Positions 9,405 to 15,317 of a stretch of 15,317 nucleotides of DNA are shown in pieces. The notes below the pieces were generated by a model, which made no database searches, was not told the origin of the DNA, and worked only from the letters and a program-made list of their open reading frames with translations. Origin of the DNA: Larix sibirica (Eukaryota; Streptophyta; Pinopsida; Pinales; Pinaceae); assembly GCA_004151065.3 (NCBI GenBank), contig NWUY0300026002.1, positions 9,290 to 24,606 on the forward strand, read 5' to 3'. Numbering within the stretch: the first letter of the stretch is position 1; every line of letters starts with the position of its first letter. A program made the translations under genes and the position numbers.

Positions 9405-9740
9405 GAGGTTAAGACTTACAAGGCCTTGTTTTAGGAATTCCACGATGTATTTGCATGGAGCTATGAATAAATGCCACAGATTGATCCATCTATTTTAATT
9501 CATGAGATAAAAACCTACCCATGAGAAAAACCTGTCAGGCAGAAACTCCACCTGGTACACCCCCGCAAGACTATTGCCATCAAGGCAGAATTCGAAAAAC
9601 TGTTGAAGGTTGGATTCATTTATCATGTGCCATTAACTGAATGGGTCTCTAATATTGTCCTAGTACTGAAAAAACAAGGCACTATTAGAGTATGTGTCGA
9701 TTATAGGGATTTAAGCAAGGCTTATGCCAAGGACAATTAC
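9405..9740 (+). pseudogene. Reverse transcriptase N-terminal part, copy 1 (cut off)
   Basis: The frame reads EEVKTYKALF, stop (TAG 9432-9434), EFHDVFAWSYE, stop (TAA 9468-9470), MPQIDPSILIHEIKTYP, stop (TGA 9522-9524), then KPVRQKLHLVHPRKTIAIKA, GFIYHVPLTEWVSNIVLVLK and KKQGTIRVCVDYRDLSKAYA. The last strings are the first conserved RT blocks (the W-x-S-N segment, then K-x-x-G-x-x-R-x-C-x-D-Y-R-x-L). RT would copy the element RNA to DNA. Homology stops at the ambiguous base 9741, before the catalytic Y-x-D-D block, so the polymerase core, RNase H and integrase are missing from this place. Confidence 0.9.
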
Positions 9741-9741
9741 N
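9741..9741. other. Ambiguous base at an RT-to-gag junction
   Basis: This is one of only two N characters in the window. On the left is copy 1 RT (ending DNY); on the right the sequence matches the gag C-terminal part, equivalent to about 7150 of copy 1. Since two separate pieces of the element meet exactly here, N probably marks a contig join or a gap of unknown size rather than one unread base. Confidence 0.7.
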
Positions 9742-10429
9742 CATTTTTTACCACATATGTGAGTGGAGGAGGTGATGTAGGTTGATTAAGGCTCCCATTT
9801 TTTATCAATTACTAGCAAATTGGATCACGAATTCACTTATTCTTCCCATCGCTAGGGGCATCTCTATGGGAGGTGTTTTTATAGAGGAGAAATCAATCAG
9901 TCGTGCTTAATACTTGTACTTGGTTTACTCCCATTCCAGAACCTTGTATGATTTGATTCCCAATGCTCATCATCCCATGAACAATCCTTCTAGGCCTTAT
10001 ACTGAATCGCCTGCTGATGGCATAGTTGGTTTCGTAAAGGCCATCCTGCATCCAAAATGATTGGACAACAAGGTCAATCTGCCTCAACTCCATCCCAAAA
10101 TCAGGTTGTAAACAACACTAAGACTACCTCTTCTCCTACCTAATCCTCTAAGGTGAATTTGGTTCAATCCTCATCATCCCAGGGAAACAAGAAAAACAAA
10201 GGGAAATCCACAAAGTCTTCAAACCAGCAGGAGAACCCCAAACACTAAGAGACCAATGTTGATGCTAAGCCTAAGAGAAAGGATAAGTTCCCCTATTTAA
10301 TTTGTGAAGGTGACCACTTTACTAAATAATGTCCTCATTGTGAGGAAATTAATAAGTTTTTAAAAGGTCCACCACACCCTACGATGCTAAATGATCCTTT
10401 CCAACCATAAAACAATAGATTGTCACTCA
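9742..10429 (+). pseudogene. gag C-terminal part with CCHC-like knuckle, copy 2 (broken)
   Basis: The gag frame reads CEWRR, stop (TGA 9773-9775), CRLIKAPIFYQLLANW, then GISMGGVFIEEKSISRA, stop (TAA 9908-9910), YSHSRTLYDLIPNAHHP. A base is missing near 10040 relative to copy 1. The basic linker (SSSSQGNKKNKGKSTKSSN) follows. The knuckle reads KFPYLICEGDHFTK, stop (TAA 10327-10329), CPHCEEINKFLKG. The expected first Cys is Tyr (TAT, 10294-10296). The stop at 9908 falls at the same codon as the copy 1 stop at 7318-7320 (TAG there). A further TAA follows in FQP-stop-NNR, after which the frame changes. Confidence 0.85.
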
Positions 10430-10934
10430 CAATACTGCACCTCATTCTTGTAATACCACCCATCACCATCAAGGGAATGCACCCCTAGTCGTAGACATAT
10501 TTATGATGTGTAGCGAAATGATTCATCTAAGTACTCGATCACAAACATATGATCACATTCCAGATAAGACACCTAGCGGAGATACTTCTGAAAAGATTTC
10601 AACCTCCATGTCTGCTACTCCCAACCCTCTTATAGGCCCTCTTTAGATAGAGAAGCCTATGCCTGACTCGATATTACGCCCACCCAAGAAAACCATTCGA
10701 AAAGCAACATTTAATCCAAATGTTCGGGCTGCTCATAATTATAATATTGTTGAGGATTTGGCCCAAGCACCTTATGCTATGTCGACTCTCGAGGTTCTAC
10801 AGAACTGTCCCAGTCAACAAAAAAAAATTATTGTTATATTTAGGAGCATTAGACCCCGAGATATCAAATTCGATCTTGTTTCATCTAAAAAATTTCAAAC
10901 TGAGGCTCTCCCATCAACTTGCGTTTCAGATTAA
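10430..10934 (+). pseudogene. gag-protease linker, copy 2
   Basis: From about 10430 the frame reads THNTAPHSCNTTHHHQGNAP, IFMMCSEMIHLSTRSQTYDH, GDTSEKISTSMSATPNP, stop (TAG in GPL-stop-IEK, about 10643), then ILRPPKKTIRKATFNPNVRA, AHNYNIVEDLAQAPYAMST and LEVLQNCPSQQKK. This matches 7850-8345 of copy 1. Nine A in a row near 10819-10827 contain one base more than the copy 1 counterpart, so the homologous reading moves to another frame there; the old frame runs on without meaning to 10934. Confidence 0.8.
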
Positions 10935-11691
10935 TACCATAGTTTCTAGGAAAACATTCCATCATACTGTTTTGGAGGAAGGAGCCTCTACATCAATCAT
11001 GTCTTTATCGTGTTGGAGATCCATTGGTTCCCCTGAGTTTAATCGATCCCCAACCACACTTAAATCTTTTGATGGTCGCAGTTTCCAACCATATGGGTAG
11101 TTACCATCGTTAGTCGTGGAATTTGGGGACAAACCTATTTCCATTCACATGGAAGTAGTAGATGTGCCCTTGGATTAAAACTTGTTATTGGGTCATAACT
11201 GGTTTTATGCGATGACTATCATCGCATCCTCATTCTTTCACTTGGTGCAATTTCCCCATCAAGGAAAGATTGTCACTATTGACCAGCTCAATTTCTGTAC
11301 ATCCAATATCCATGACAACTCTTCACATAATGTCCCTCTGTTAGGTTATGTGAAAACCCAATATAAGGACGTTGGAGTCAGACTTCTGGAGGGATCTTTA
11401 TTCATGGGAGTCTTCCCTTTAGCCACACCCGATTCTCCATCAAGAGCTTCCACGGTTAATATGATTTCCATTGTGGTTCAATAATCCCATGCATCAAACA
11501 ACTCATGGGTACTGCCCAGACCATCTCAATTTGAGTCCATTAGTGATTCAATGTCGCTCAGTCCCACTGAGGAGGCATATGATGTCATTCAATCCACCTT
11601 CGATGGCCCACTCCCTGATGAGCAACATATTGTGGCATCGGATTGGTAGTCTCTACCATCCTAGCTGGACTCATCCACACCTTCCATGGAT
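10828..11691 (+). pseudogene. Retropepsin-like protease and spacer, copy 2 (catalytic Asp lost)
   Basis: The reading after the A-run is LSHQLAFQINTIVSRKTFHH, then LEEGASTSIMSLSCWRSIGS, FDGRSFQPYG, stop (TAG 11098-11100), PISIHMEVVDVPLD, stop (TAA 11176-11178), NLLLGHNWFYAMTIIASS and FPHQGKIVTIDQLNFC. Where the family has the catalytic Asp of D-E-G-A-S/T this copy has Glu (GAG, 10975-10977), while the Gly is kept, the reverse of copy 1. More stops follow at 11482-11484, 11647-11649 and 11662-11664. The spacer reading SPTEEAYDVIQSTFDGPLPD shows where copy 1 lost a base. Homology to copy 1 ends at 11691. Confidence 0.86.
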
Positions 11692-12140
11692 CTTAGATCT
11701 CAAATCCTTAAAACAGTCAAATGACTCAAATGAATCTTAGCTGGAAATGTTTTGTGTTCAAGTGTAGTGGGGGATCTGAGATTCTTAAAACAATTAAATG
11801 ACTCTTCTATGTTCGTATTTTTGGAAGCTTGTTGTGGCTCTTTCTAAGGTTAGACATTATAGGAATGTATAAGTCTCTCAAGGATGGACAGACTTTTTTG
11901 TTTTTTCCCCATATCACGCTAAAGATTGTATTTCTGAAATTTCTTTTTTCTCTTGGAAAAAAAAATGATTTCAACTTTTTTCCTTTCTTAAATTGGTCTT
12001 CAGAAGCTTCCAGTAGTATGAAACTCTTAAAGACTACCATCTAATGAATAAAAATTAATCACAACAATATCACCTAGTTCTTCGAGAATCTTTCATATCT
12101 TTATCCTTGTTTATTTGGACATATCTTCATTGTGTAGTAA
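11692..12140. other. Non-coding DNA after the copy 2 breakpoint
   Basis: No protein homology continues here. A 32-base direct repeat is present (described separately), followed by pyrimidine-rich DNA at about 11890-11990. Open frames on both strands near 11807-12044 have low-complexity sequence and no motif. GGAAGCTT (11823-11830) and AAGCTTCC (12004-12011) are exact inverted eight-base repeats 173 bases apart, probably chance. Confidence 0.5.
11696..11804. repeat. 32 bp direct repeat flanking a purine-rich tract
   Basis: GATCT followed by 27 bases at 11696-11727 matches GATCT followed by 27 bases at 11773-11804; I count five mismatches. Between them lies AGTGTAGTGGGGGA (11761-11774), which resembles the polypurine tract that precedes the 3' LTR in gypsy elements, with TGAG following at 11777. 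If so, copy 2 would have lost everything between the protease spacer and the 3' end. The evidence is only the short motif and its position. Confidence 0.4.
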
Positions 12141-12520
12141 TTTAATTGGATAAAAACCTTTGTTTTTTACCATATTTATGTAAAAGAAAAGTATAAAATA
12201 AAATCATTATGCATACGGAGTTATAAATTAAAATCCTTTTGCATACATAGGTCCAAATGGCTGTTTAATTTAATGGTATAAAATACTTTGTTTTTACAGT
12301 ACTTACATGTAAAAAAATTATAAAATAAAGTCATTATGCATGAAATTAAAATCCTTTTGCATACATAGGACCAAATGACCAAATGGCTGTTTAATTTAAT
12401 TGTATAAAAAAATTTGTATTACAATACTTACATGTAAAAAAAAATTATAAGATAAAAACATTACGCATACCGAGTTAGAAATTAAAATCCTTCTGTACAG
12501 ATGTCCAAATGGCTGTTTAA
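12141..12520. repeat. Tandem repeat, three units of about 127 bp
   Basis: Units start at 12141, 12269 and 12395 with TTTAATTGGATA, TTTAATGGTATA and TTTAATTGTATA, and each ends with CCAAATGGCTGTTTAA. Inside are CATTATGCATA, ATTAAAATCCTTTTGCATAC and ACTTACATGTAAAA variants. The second unit has an extra internal copy of CCAAATGA beside CCAAATGG and lacks part of the CGGAGTTA segment. A further weak fragment may follow (GAAATGGTAGTTTAA, about 12546-12560). The units are AT-rich and carry no reading frame. Confidence 0.88.
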
Positions 12521-13236
12521 TTTTTTTTTCCAGATTACATTGGTTGAAATGGTAGTTTAAATGTTTTTTTCACGTCTCCTTCTAGATTTTCGCAATCCTA
12601 GAATGTTGTGCAAGTTTATTTTGTTTACCCTGCATTGTTATTTCTCCTTGCTATTTCGAGCTTTCGTCCACTTGTCTGTAATTTATTTTATATGAGTCGT
12701 ATCAAGATGGTAAAAGAGTTTCTAGGTCTTATTATAAGATCACACTTTACACCATGCATCATAGTGACTTTATTAAAACATCCAGGATAATGTTCCTATC
12801 AACTTTTATTACATGTCTATCATTATGCTAAAGGTTTTTTTTTTTTCCAATTTAAAAGTAAAAAAAAATATTTGTTACTCCAATTTTATCAACTTTATTT
12901 TATAACTTCATAAAGTAACAATTTAATTATTAATATCCTTGAAGTAAAAATAAATACGTCTCATTACGATTGATATCATAAAATTGAACGCCCATTAACC
13001 AAAAAAAGGTGAGGTCACTTAAAGAACGGTCAATCGTGTAAGGTAAGAGATATTATCTTTGTCTTTATGTCAGGTTAAGTTCTCTAAAGACGAAAGTGGA
13101 GGGGTTTAAAATATAATAGTAAAATTTAACAGTATTGACCGATATGGTAAAATTTATTAAATGTTTTATTATAATTATAATTTTTAATTAAAAAAACTAA
13201 ATAATTTCAATTTAAGATTGTATTTTAGTTTTAAAT
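12521..13236. other. AT-rich non-coding DNA
   Basis: I see no gene. A 60-codon open frame at 12608-12790 is hydrophobic at its start but has no recognised motif or context, and I do not call it. GTCTTTA (13061-13067) and TAAAGAC (13085-13091) can pair across a 17-base loop, possibly extended by CTTT and AAAG with a bulge. Poly-T and poly-A runs are frequent near 12835-12870. Confidence 0.5.
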
Positions 13237-13435
13237 AATTTAATTATTTATTATTAATATAAGAGTAGTATATTCAATAATAACTCAGTCTCATATTATT
13301 TGTAATTTTATGAACACAAAAAAAGTCACATTTTTAAATGTTCAAAACTTATGTGCTTATGTTAATACTCTTATCTTAATTAAATTTATATTTTCAAAAT
13401 TTCAACTTCCAATTATACTTTTATTAAATAAATAG
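13237..13435. repeat. Dispersed duplication, block A
   Basis: This block matches 13982-14193: both share TATTTATTATTAATATAA, ATTCAATAATAACTCA, CATATTATTT and TGTGCTTAT or TATGCTTAT strings and end with AAATAAATAG. This copy lacks about 15 bases near 13261-13275 that the other has. It appears to be the left end of a longer tandem duplication that also includes block C. Confidence 0.7.
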
Positions 13436-13595
13436 ATTTTTTTTTAAATTAGTATTATTTCCATGTCTTTTTATTTAGCAAGTTGTATTGATTCTTCGTA
13501 AAACTTAAAAAAATTATTCAACTCAATGATTTTTCCATTATTTTTTAAGTTTTTATTATTGGAATGAGTATTTACAACTAAATGACTTGGAAGTT

Positions 13596-13754
13596 GAAAT
13601 GTGGAAGGCCTTGAAGAATTAGTCTTGAAAAATAAAAGTGCAAATTTGGATAAGCATTATTTGCATTATCAAAGGAAATGTGGAAGGCCTTGAAGACATA
13701 GTCTTGAAAAATAAAGATGTAAATTTGGATAAGTATTATTTGCATTATTCAAAG
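13596..13754. repeat. Tandem duplication of a 79-80 bp unit
   Basis: Unit 1 (13596-13674) and unit 2 (13675-13754) both begin GAAATGTGGAAGGCCTTGAAG and continue with GTCTTGAAAAATAAA, AAATTTGGATAAG and ATTATTTGCATTAT, ending CAAAG. They differ at only a handful of sites. The pair lies inside the extra sequence carried by the first A-to-C unit and absent from the second. Confidence 0.9.
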
Positions 13755-13862
13755 TATTAATTGCACTTTTTTTTTGCCATTATATTTAGTGATTTGTTTA
13801 GATTCAGAGATTTGTTTAAAATTTACTATTTTGAAGAAATGTTATAAAGCATGTCTCCTAAA

Positions 13863-13914
13863 TTTGTTGACATGATATTTAGTGATTTCTCTCATAAATT
13901 TAGTAATTTATATA
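13863..13914. repeat. Dispersed duplication, block C
   Basis: These 52 bases match 14221-14272 without gaps; I count four differences. Shared strings include TTTGTTGACATG, ATTTAGTGATTTCT and AAATTTAGTAATTTATATA. Together with block A it defines a direct duplication in the order A-C-A'-C'. Confidence 0.8.
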
Positions 13915-13981
13915 TTATAAGTGTAGAACTAAAACTAAAAGAGTAGCATATTATTAGCTATTTATTAATTTATATATTTGA

Positions 13982-14193
13982 CAATTTAACTATTTATTAT
14001 TAATATAAAAATAGAACTAAAAAGTAACATATTCAATAATAACTCAATATCATATTATTTATAATTTCATGAAGACAAAAATATCACATTCTTAAATGCT
14101 CTTGACTTATATGCTTATATGAATACCTTTATTTTAATTTAAATTATACTTTCCAAATTCCACTTTCCAAATATGTTTTTTTTAAATAAATAG
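13982..14193. repeat. Dispersed duplication, block A' (second copy of A)
   Basis: This is the second copy of 13237-13435 with moderate divergence, placed about 745 bases downstream. It is followed by block C' after only 27 bases, whereas 427 bases separate A from C in the first unit, so about 400 bases were gained by the first unit or lost from the second. Confidence 0.7.
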
Positions 14194-14220
14194 AAGAAAA
14201 AATGTTTTAGTATGTGTATT

Positions 14221-14272
14221 TTTGTTGACATGTTATTTAGTGATTTCTAATATAAATTTAGTAATTTATATA
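14221..14272. repeat. Dispersed duplication, block C' (second copy of C)
   Basis: This is the second copy of 13863-13914. Just after it, TCAAAG (14276-14281) and CTTTGA (14295-14300) form a small inverted repeat. No transposon ends or target-site duplication can be recognised at its borders. Confidence 0.8.
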
Positions 14273-14442
14273 GGCTCAAAGAGATCCTTTTTCCCTTTGA
14301 AATTGCACATCTTACTTCATTGTTAAAGGATACACTTTAAAAAAATTAGGAAATATAAAAATTTAAAAAATAATAATTTGACTAGTATAACAATCATTTT
14401 AAAATATAATCTGTTATAAAACTCCAAATTACATAATCAACT
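14273..14442. other. AT-rich spacer
   Basis: I see no gene or strong repeat beyond the small inverted repeat at 14276-14300 and A-rich runs. Confidence 0.4.
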
Positions 14443-14560
14443 ACATATACATATACAAAACAAAAACAGAAGAAGATGACTCTCCACATGGAAATATACA
14501 TATACATATACATATACAAAACAAAAACACAACAGAAATTACTATGACTCTCCACGTAGA
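14443..14560. repeat. Duplicated unit with an (ACATAT)n microsatellite
   Basis: Unit 1 (14443-14492) and unit 2 (14494-14560) each consist of a short ACATAT microsatellite, then ACAAAACAAAAACA, a variable spacer and ATGACTCTCCAC. The microsatellite is longer in unit 2. The end of unit 1 reads CCACATGG, while that of unit 2 reads CCACGTAG, so only unit 2 has an ACGT core. The minus-strand open frame over this area has Met-Tyr repeats that merely reflect the microsatellite. Confidence 0.75.
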
Positions 14561-14582
14561 ATAATCTGACGTGGAATAATCT
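14552..14582. promoter_or_regulatory. Paired ACGT-core elements in a 15 bp tandem repeat
   Basis: ACGTAGAATAATCT at 14554-14567 is followed by ACGTGGAATAATCT at 14569-14582, with 13 of 14 bases the same. CCACGT (14552-14557) and ACGTGG (14569-14574) also form an inverted pair. In plants, CACGT and TGACGTGG are typical cores bound by bZIP factors. An AT-rich AATATTTATTAA lies just downstream (about 14597-14608) and could serve as a TATA region. No gene is seen beyond because the sequence breaks at 14770, so a promoter role is only a possibility. Confidence 0.3.
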
Positions 14583-14599
14583 ACCTGCACATGCAATAT

Positions 14600-14769
14600 T
14601 TATTAATTCATTTTTAAAGCCAAGTAGCACACCGGAACAGTCCAACACTAGAGAGGAAAATTAATCAGTACGAAGCGTGGTATTGAATTTAATAACGGAA
14701 TTCGGGCCAGAAAGGGCTTCCGTGGTAAAAATTGTATAACCTCGAGCAAATCTGAACTTGCCTGTTCCT
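14600..14769. other. Short higher-complexity stretch ending at a sequence break
   Basis: Compared with the preceding 1.5 kb this part is less AT-rich and includes strings such as ACCGGAACAGTCCAAC, GTACGAAGCGTGG, ATTCGGGCCAGAAAGGGCTT and ACCTCGAGCAAATCTG. It has no repeats and no long open frame. It might be the 5' untranslated part or upstream flank of a low-copy gene whose body is lost at 14770, but no start codon context or protein homology supports that directly. Confidence 0.3.
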
Positions 14770-14770
14770 N
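14770..14770. other. Ambiguous base at an abrupt entry into gypsy copy 3
   Basis: This is the second of the two N characters. Left of it is unique DNA; right of it the sequence is at once inside the gag linker of the retroelement, exactly collinear with 10266 onward. This is best read as a contig join or unsized gap. Confidence 0.7.
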
Positions 14771-15317
14771 TAAGCCTAAGAGAAAGGATAAGTTCCCCTA
14801 TTTAATTTGTGAAGGTGACCACTTTACTAAATAGTGTCCTCATTGTGAGGAAATTAATAAGTTTTTAAAAGGTCCACCACACCCTGCGGTGCTAAATGAT
14901 CCTTTCCAACCATAAAACAACAGATTGTCACTCACAATACTGCACCTCATTCTGGTAATACCACCCATCCCCATCAAGGAAATGCACCCCTAGTCGTAGA
15001 CATATTTATGATGTGTAGCGAAATGATTCATCTAAGTACTTGATCACAAACATATAATCGCATTCTAGATAAGACACCTAGTGGAGATACTTCTGAAAAG
15101 ATTTCAACCTCCACGTCTGCTACTCCCAACCCTCCTATAGGCCCTCTTTAGATAGAGAATCCTATGGCTGACTCGATATTACGCCCACCCAAGGAAACCA
15201 TTCGAAAAGCGACATTTAATCCAAATGTTCGGGCTGCTCATAATTATAATATTGTTGAGGATTTGGCCTAAGCACCTTATGCTATGTCGACTCTCGAGGT
15301 TCTACAGAACTGTCCCA
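14771..15317 (+). mobile_element. Ty3/gypsy retrotransposon, copy 3 (fragment, close relative of copy 2)
   Basis: The 547 bases align to 10266-10812 without a gap. I count 19 differences (about 96.5 percent identity), 15 transitions and four transversions. Both ends are artificial here: the left at the ambiguous base 14770, the right at the window edge. The fragment could be a second insertion from the same subfamily, part of a duplicated segment, or the other allele of copy 2 misplaced by assembly. Confidence 0.92.
14771..15317 (+). pseudogene. gag knuckle and gag-protease linker, copy 3 (broken)
   Basis: The frame reads KPKRKDKFPYLICEGDHFTK, stop (TAG 14832-14834), CPHCEEINKFLKGPPHPAVL. 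As in copy 2, the expected first knuckle Cys is Tyr (TAT 14799-14801), a TAA follows FQP, and the reading must change frame after it. The linker then continues with IFMMCSEMIHLST, stop (TGA where copy 2 has CGA), and later GPL-stop-IE, ADSILRPPKETIRKATFNPN and NYNIVEDLA, stop (TAA where copy 2 has CAA). Three stops and the frame change are shared with copy 2; two stops are private. No function is possible. Confidence 0.88.

Larger units (their letters stand above)
5309..9740 (+). mobile_element. Ty3/gypsy LTR retrotransposon, copy 1, decayed and 3'-truncated
   Basis: Homology runs in the order gag N-terminus, proline-rich spacer, gag core, CCHC-like knuckle, retropepsin-like protease, spacer, and start of reverse transcriptase, which is the standard Ty3/gypsy order and matches a widespread plant gag-pol family. 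Reading frames change at about 6172, 7130, 8345, 8945 and 9390, and many in-frame stops are present, so this copy cannot make its proteins. RT is cut off at the ambiguous base 9741. The rest of RT, RNase H, integrase and the 3' LTR are absent from this position. A 5' LTR probably lies upstream but could not be delimited. Confidence 0.9.
9742..11691 (+). mobile_element. Ty3/gypsy retrotransposon, copy 2, decayed and truncated at both ends
   Basis: This segment is collinear with about 7150-9105 of copy 1, in the order gag C-terminal part, CCHC-like knuckle, linker, protease and start of the protease-RT spacer. Identity by eye is about 90 percent over a 60-base protease sample and lower elsewhere, so the two copies are distinct old insertions or duplicates. 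Stops and small indels are numerous. The 5' end is cut by the ambiguous base 9741. The 3' end is lost at CCATGGAT (11684-11691), after which copy 1 and copy 2 no longer match. No LTR is identified with confidence. Confidence 0.9.

Noticed and set aside
9893-10093. Minus-strand open frames over gag (also 7348-7578, 8773-9042 and 10962-11144)
   Set aside because: They are antisense shadows of gag and protease sequence whose plus-strand homology is clear.
11823-12011. GGAAGCTT and AAGCTTCC as terminal inverted repeats of a small transposon
   Set aside because: Eight-base arms with a 173-base interval, no target-site duplication and no similar element nearby; AAGCTT is itself palindromic, so the match is weak evidence.
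12608-12790. Small hydrophobic open frame of 60 codons
   Set aside because: It begins with a hydrophobic stretch but has no further motif, no codon or repeat support, and lies in AT-rich non-coding DNA.
14394-14648. Minus-strand open frame with Met-Tyr repeats
   Set aside because: The Met-Tyr run is the ACATAT microsatellite read backwards.
1-15317. CRISPR-like array, tRNA or rRNA genes, bacterial-style operons
   Set aside because: The tandem repeats have no regular repeat-spacer pattern, no cloverleaf or rRNA signature was seen, and the retroelement and base composition point to a plant nuclear genome.

Overview
This looks like nuclear DNA from a seed plant with a large, repeat-rich genome. 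A conifer or other gymnosperm is my guess, but the sequence does not prove it. Most of the window is AT-rich and non-coding. The only recognisable coding homology is to a plant Ty3/gypsy LTR retrotransposon (a gag-pol family with a gag core, a CCHC-like knuckle, a retropepsin-like protease and the start of reverse transcriptase). I see no intact gene, tRNA, rRNA or CRISPR array.

Layout. 1-2100 is non-coding; it holds an approximately 80 bp tandem repeat (991-1262) embedded in a wider field of degenerate copies of the same phrase. 2100-5300 is non-coding; it holds a recurring TGTCGC/GCGACA phrase, a CpG-rich block at about 4820-5120 that stands out from CpG-poor flanks, and a perfect 11 bp inverted repeat at 5214-5260 just upstream of gag. 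This stretch may include the element's LTR and leader, but I could not place an LTR boundary or primer binding site.

5309-9740 is gypsy copy 1 (gag, knuckle, protease, start of RT), broken by several stops and by one-base frameshifts. At 9741 there is a single ambiguous base, and the sequence jumps from RT back into gag: 9742-11691 is copy 2 (gag, knuckle, protease), also broken. Copy 2 ends abruptly at about 11691. From there to 14769 lies AT-rich DNA with a 3 x 127 bp tandem repeat (12141-12520), a nested set of duplications (13237-14272), a microsatellite-bearing duplication and a pair of ACGT-core sites (14443-14582), followed by a short higher-complexity stretch that ends at the second ambiguous base, 14770. 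From 14771 to the end is copy 3, collinear with 10266-10812 without gaps: I count 19 differences in 547 bases.

Nothing here acts together as a functioning system: these are remains of one retrotransposon family plus local repeats. The points most worth a second look are the two ambiguous bases sitting exactly at homology breakpoints, the stop codons that recur at the same codon in different copies, the loss of the first knuckle cysteine in all three copies, and the CpG-rich block. All alignments and counts were made by eye.
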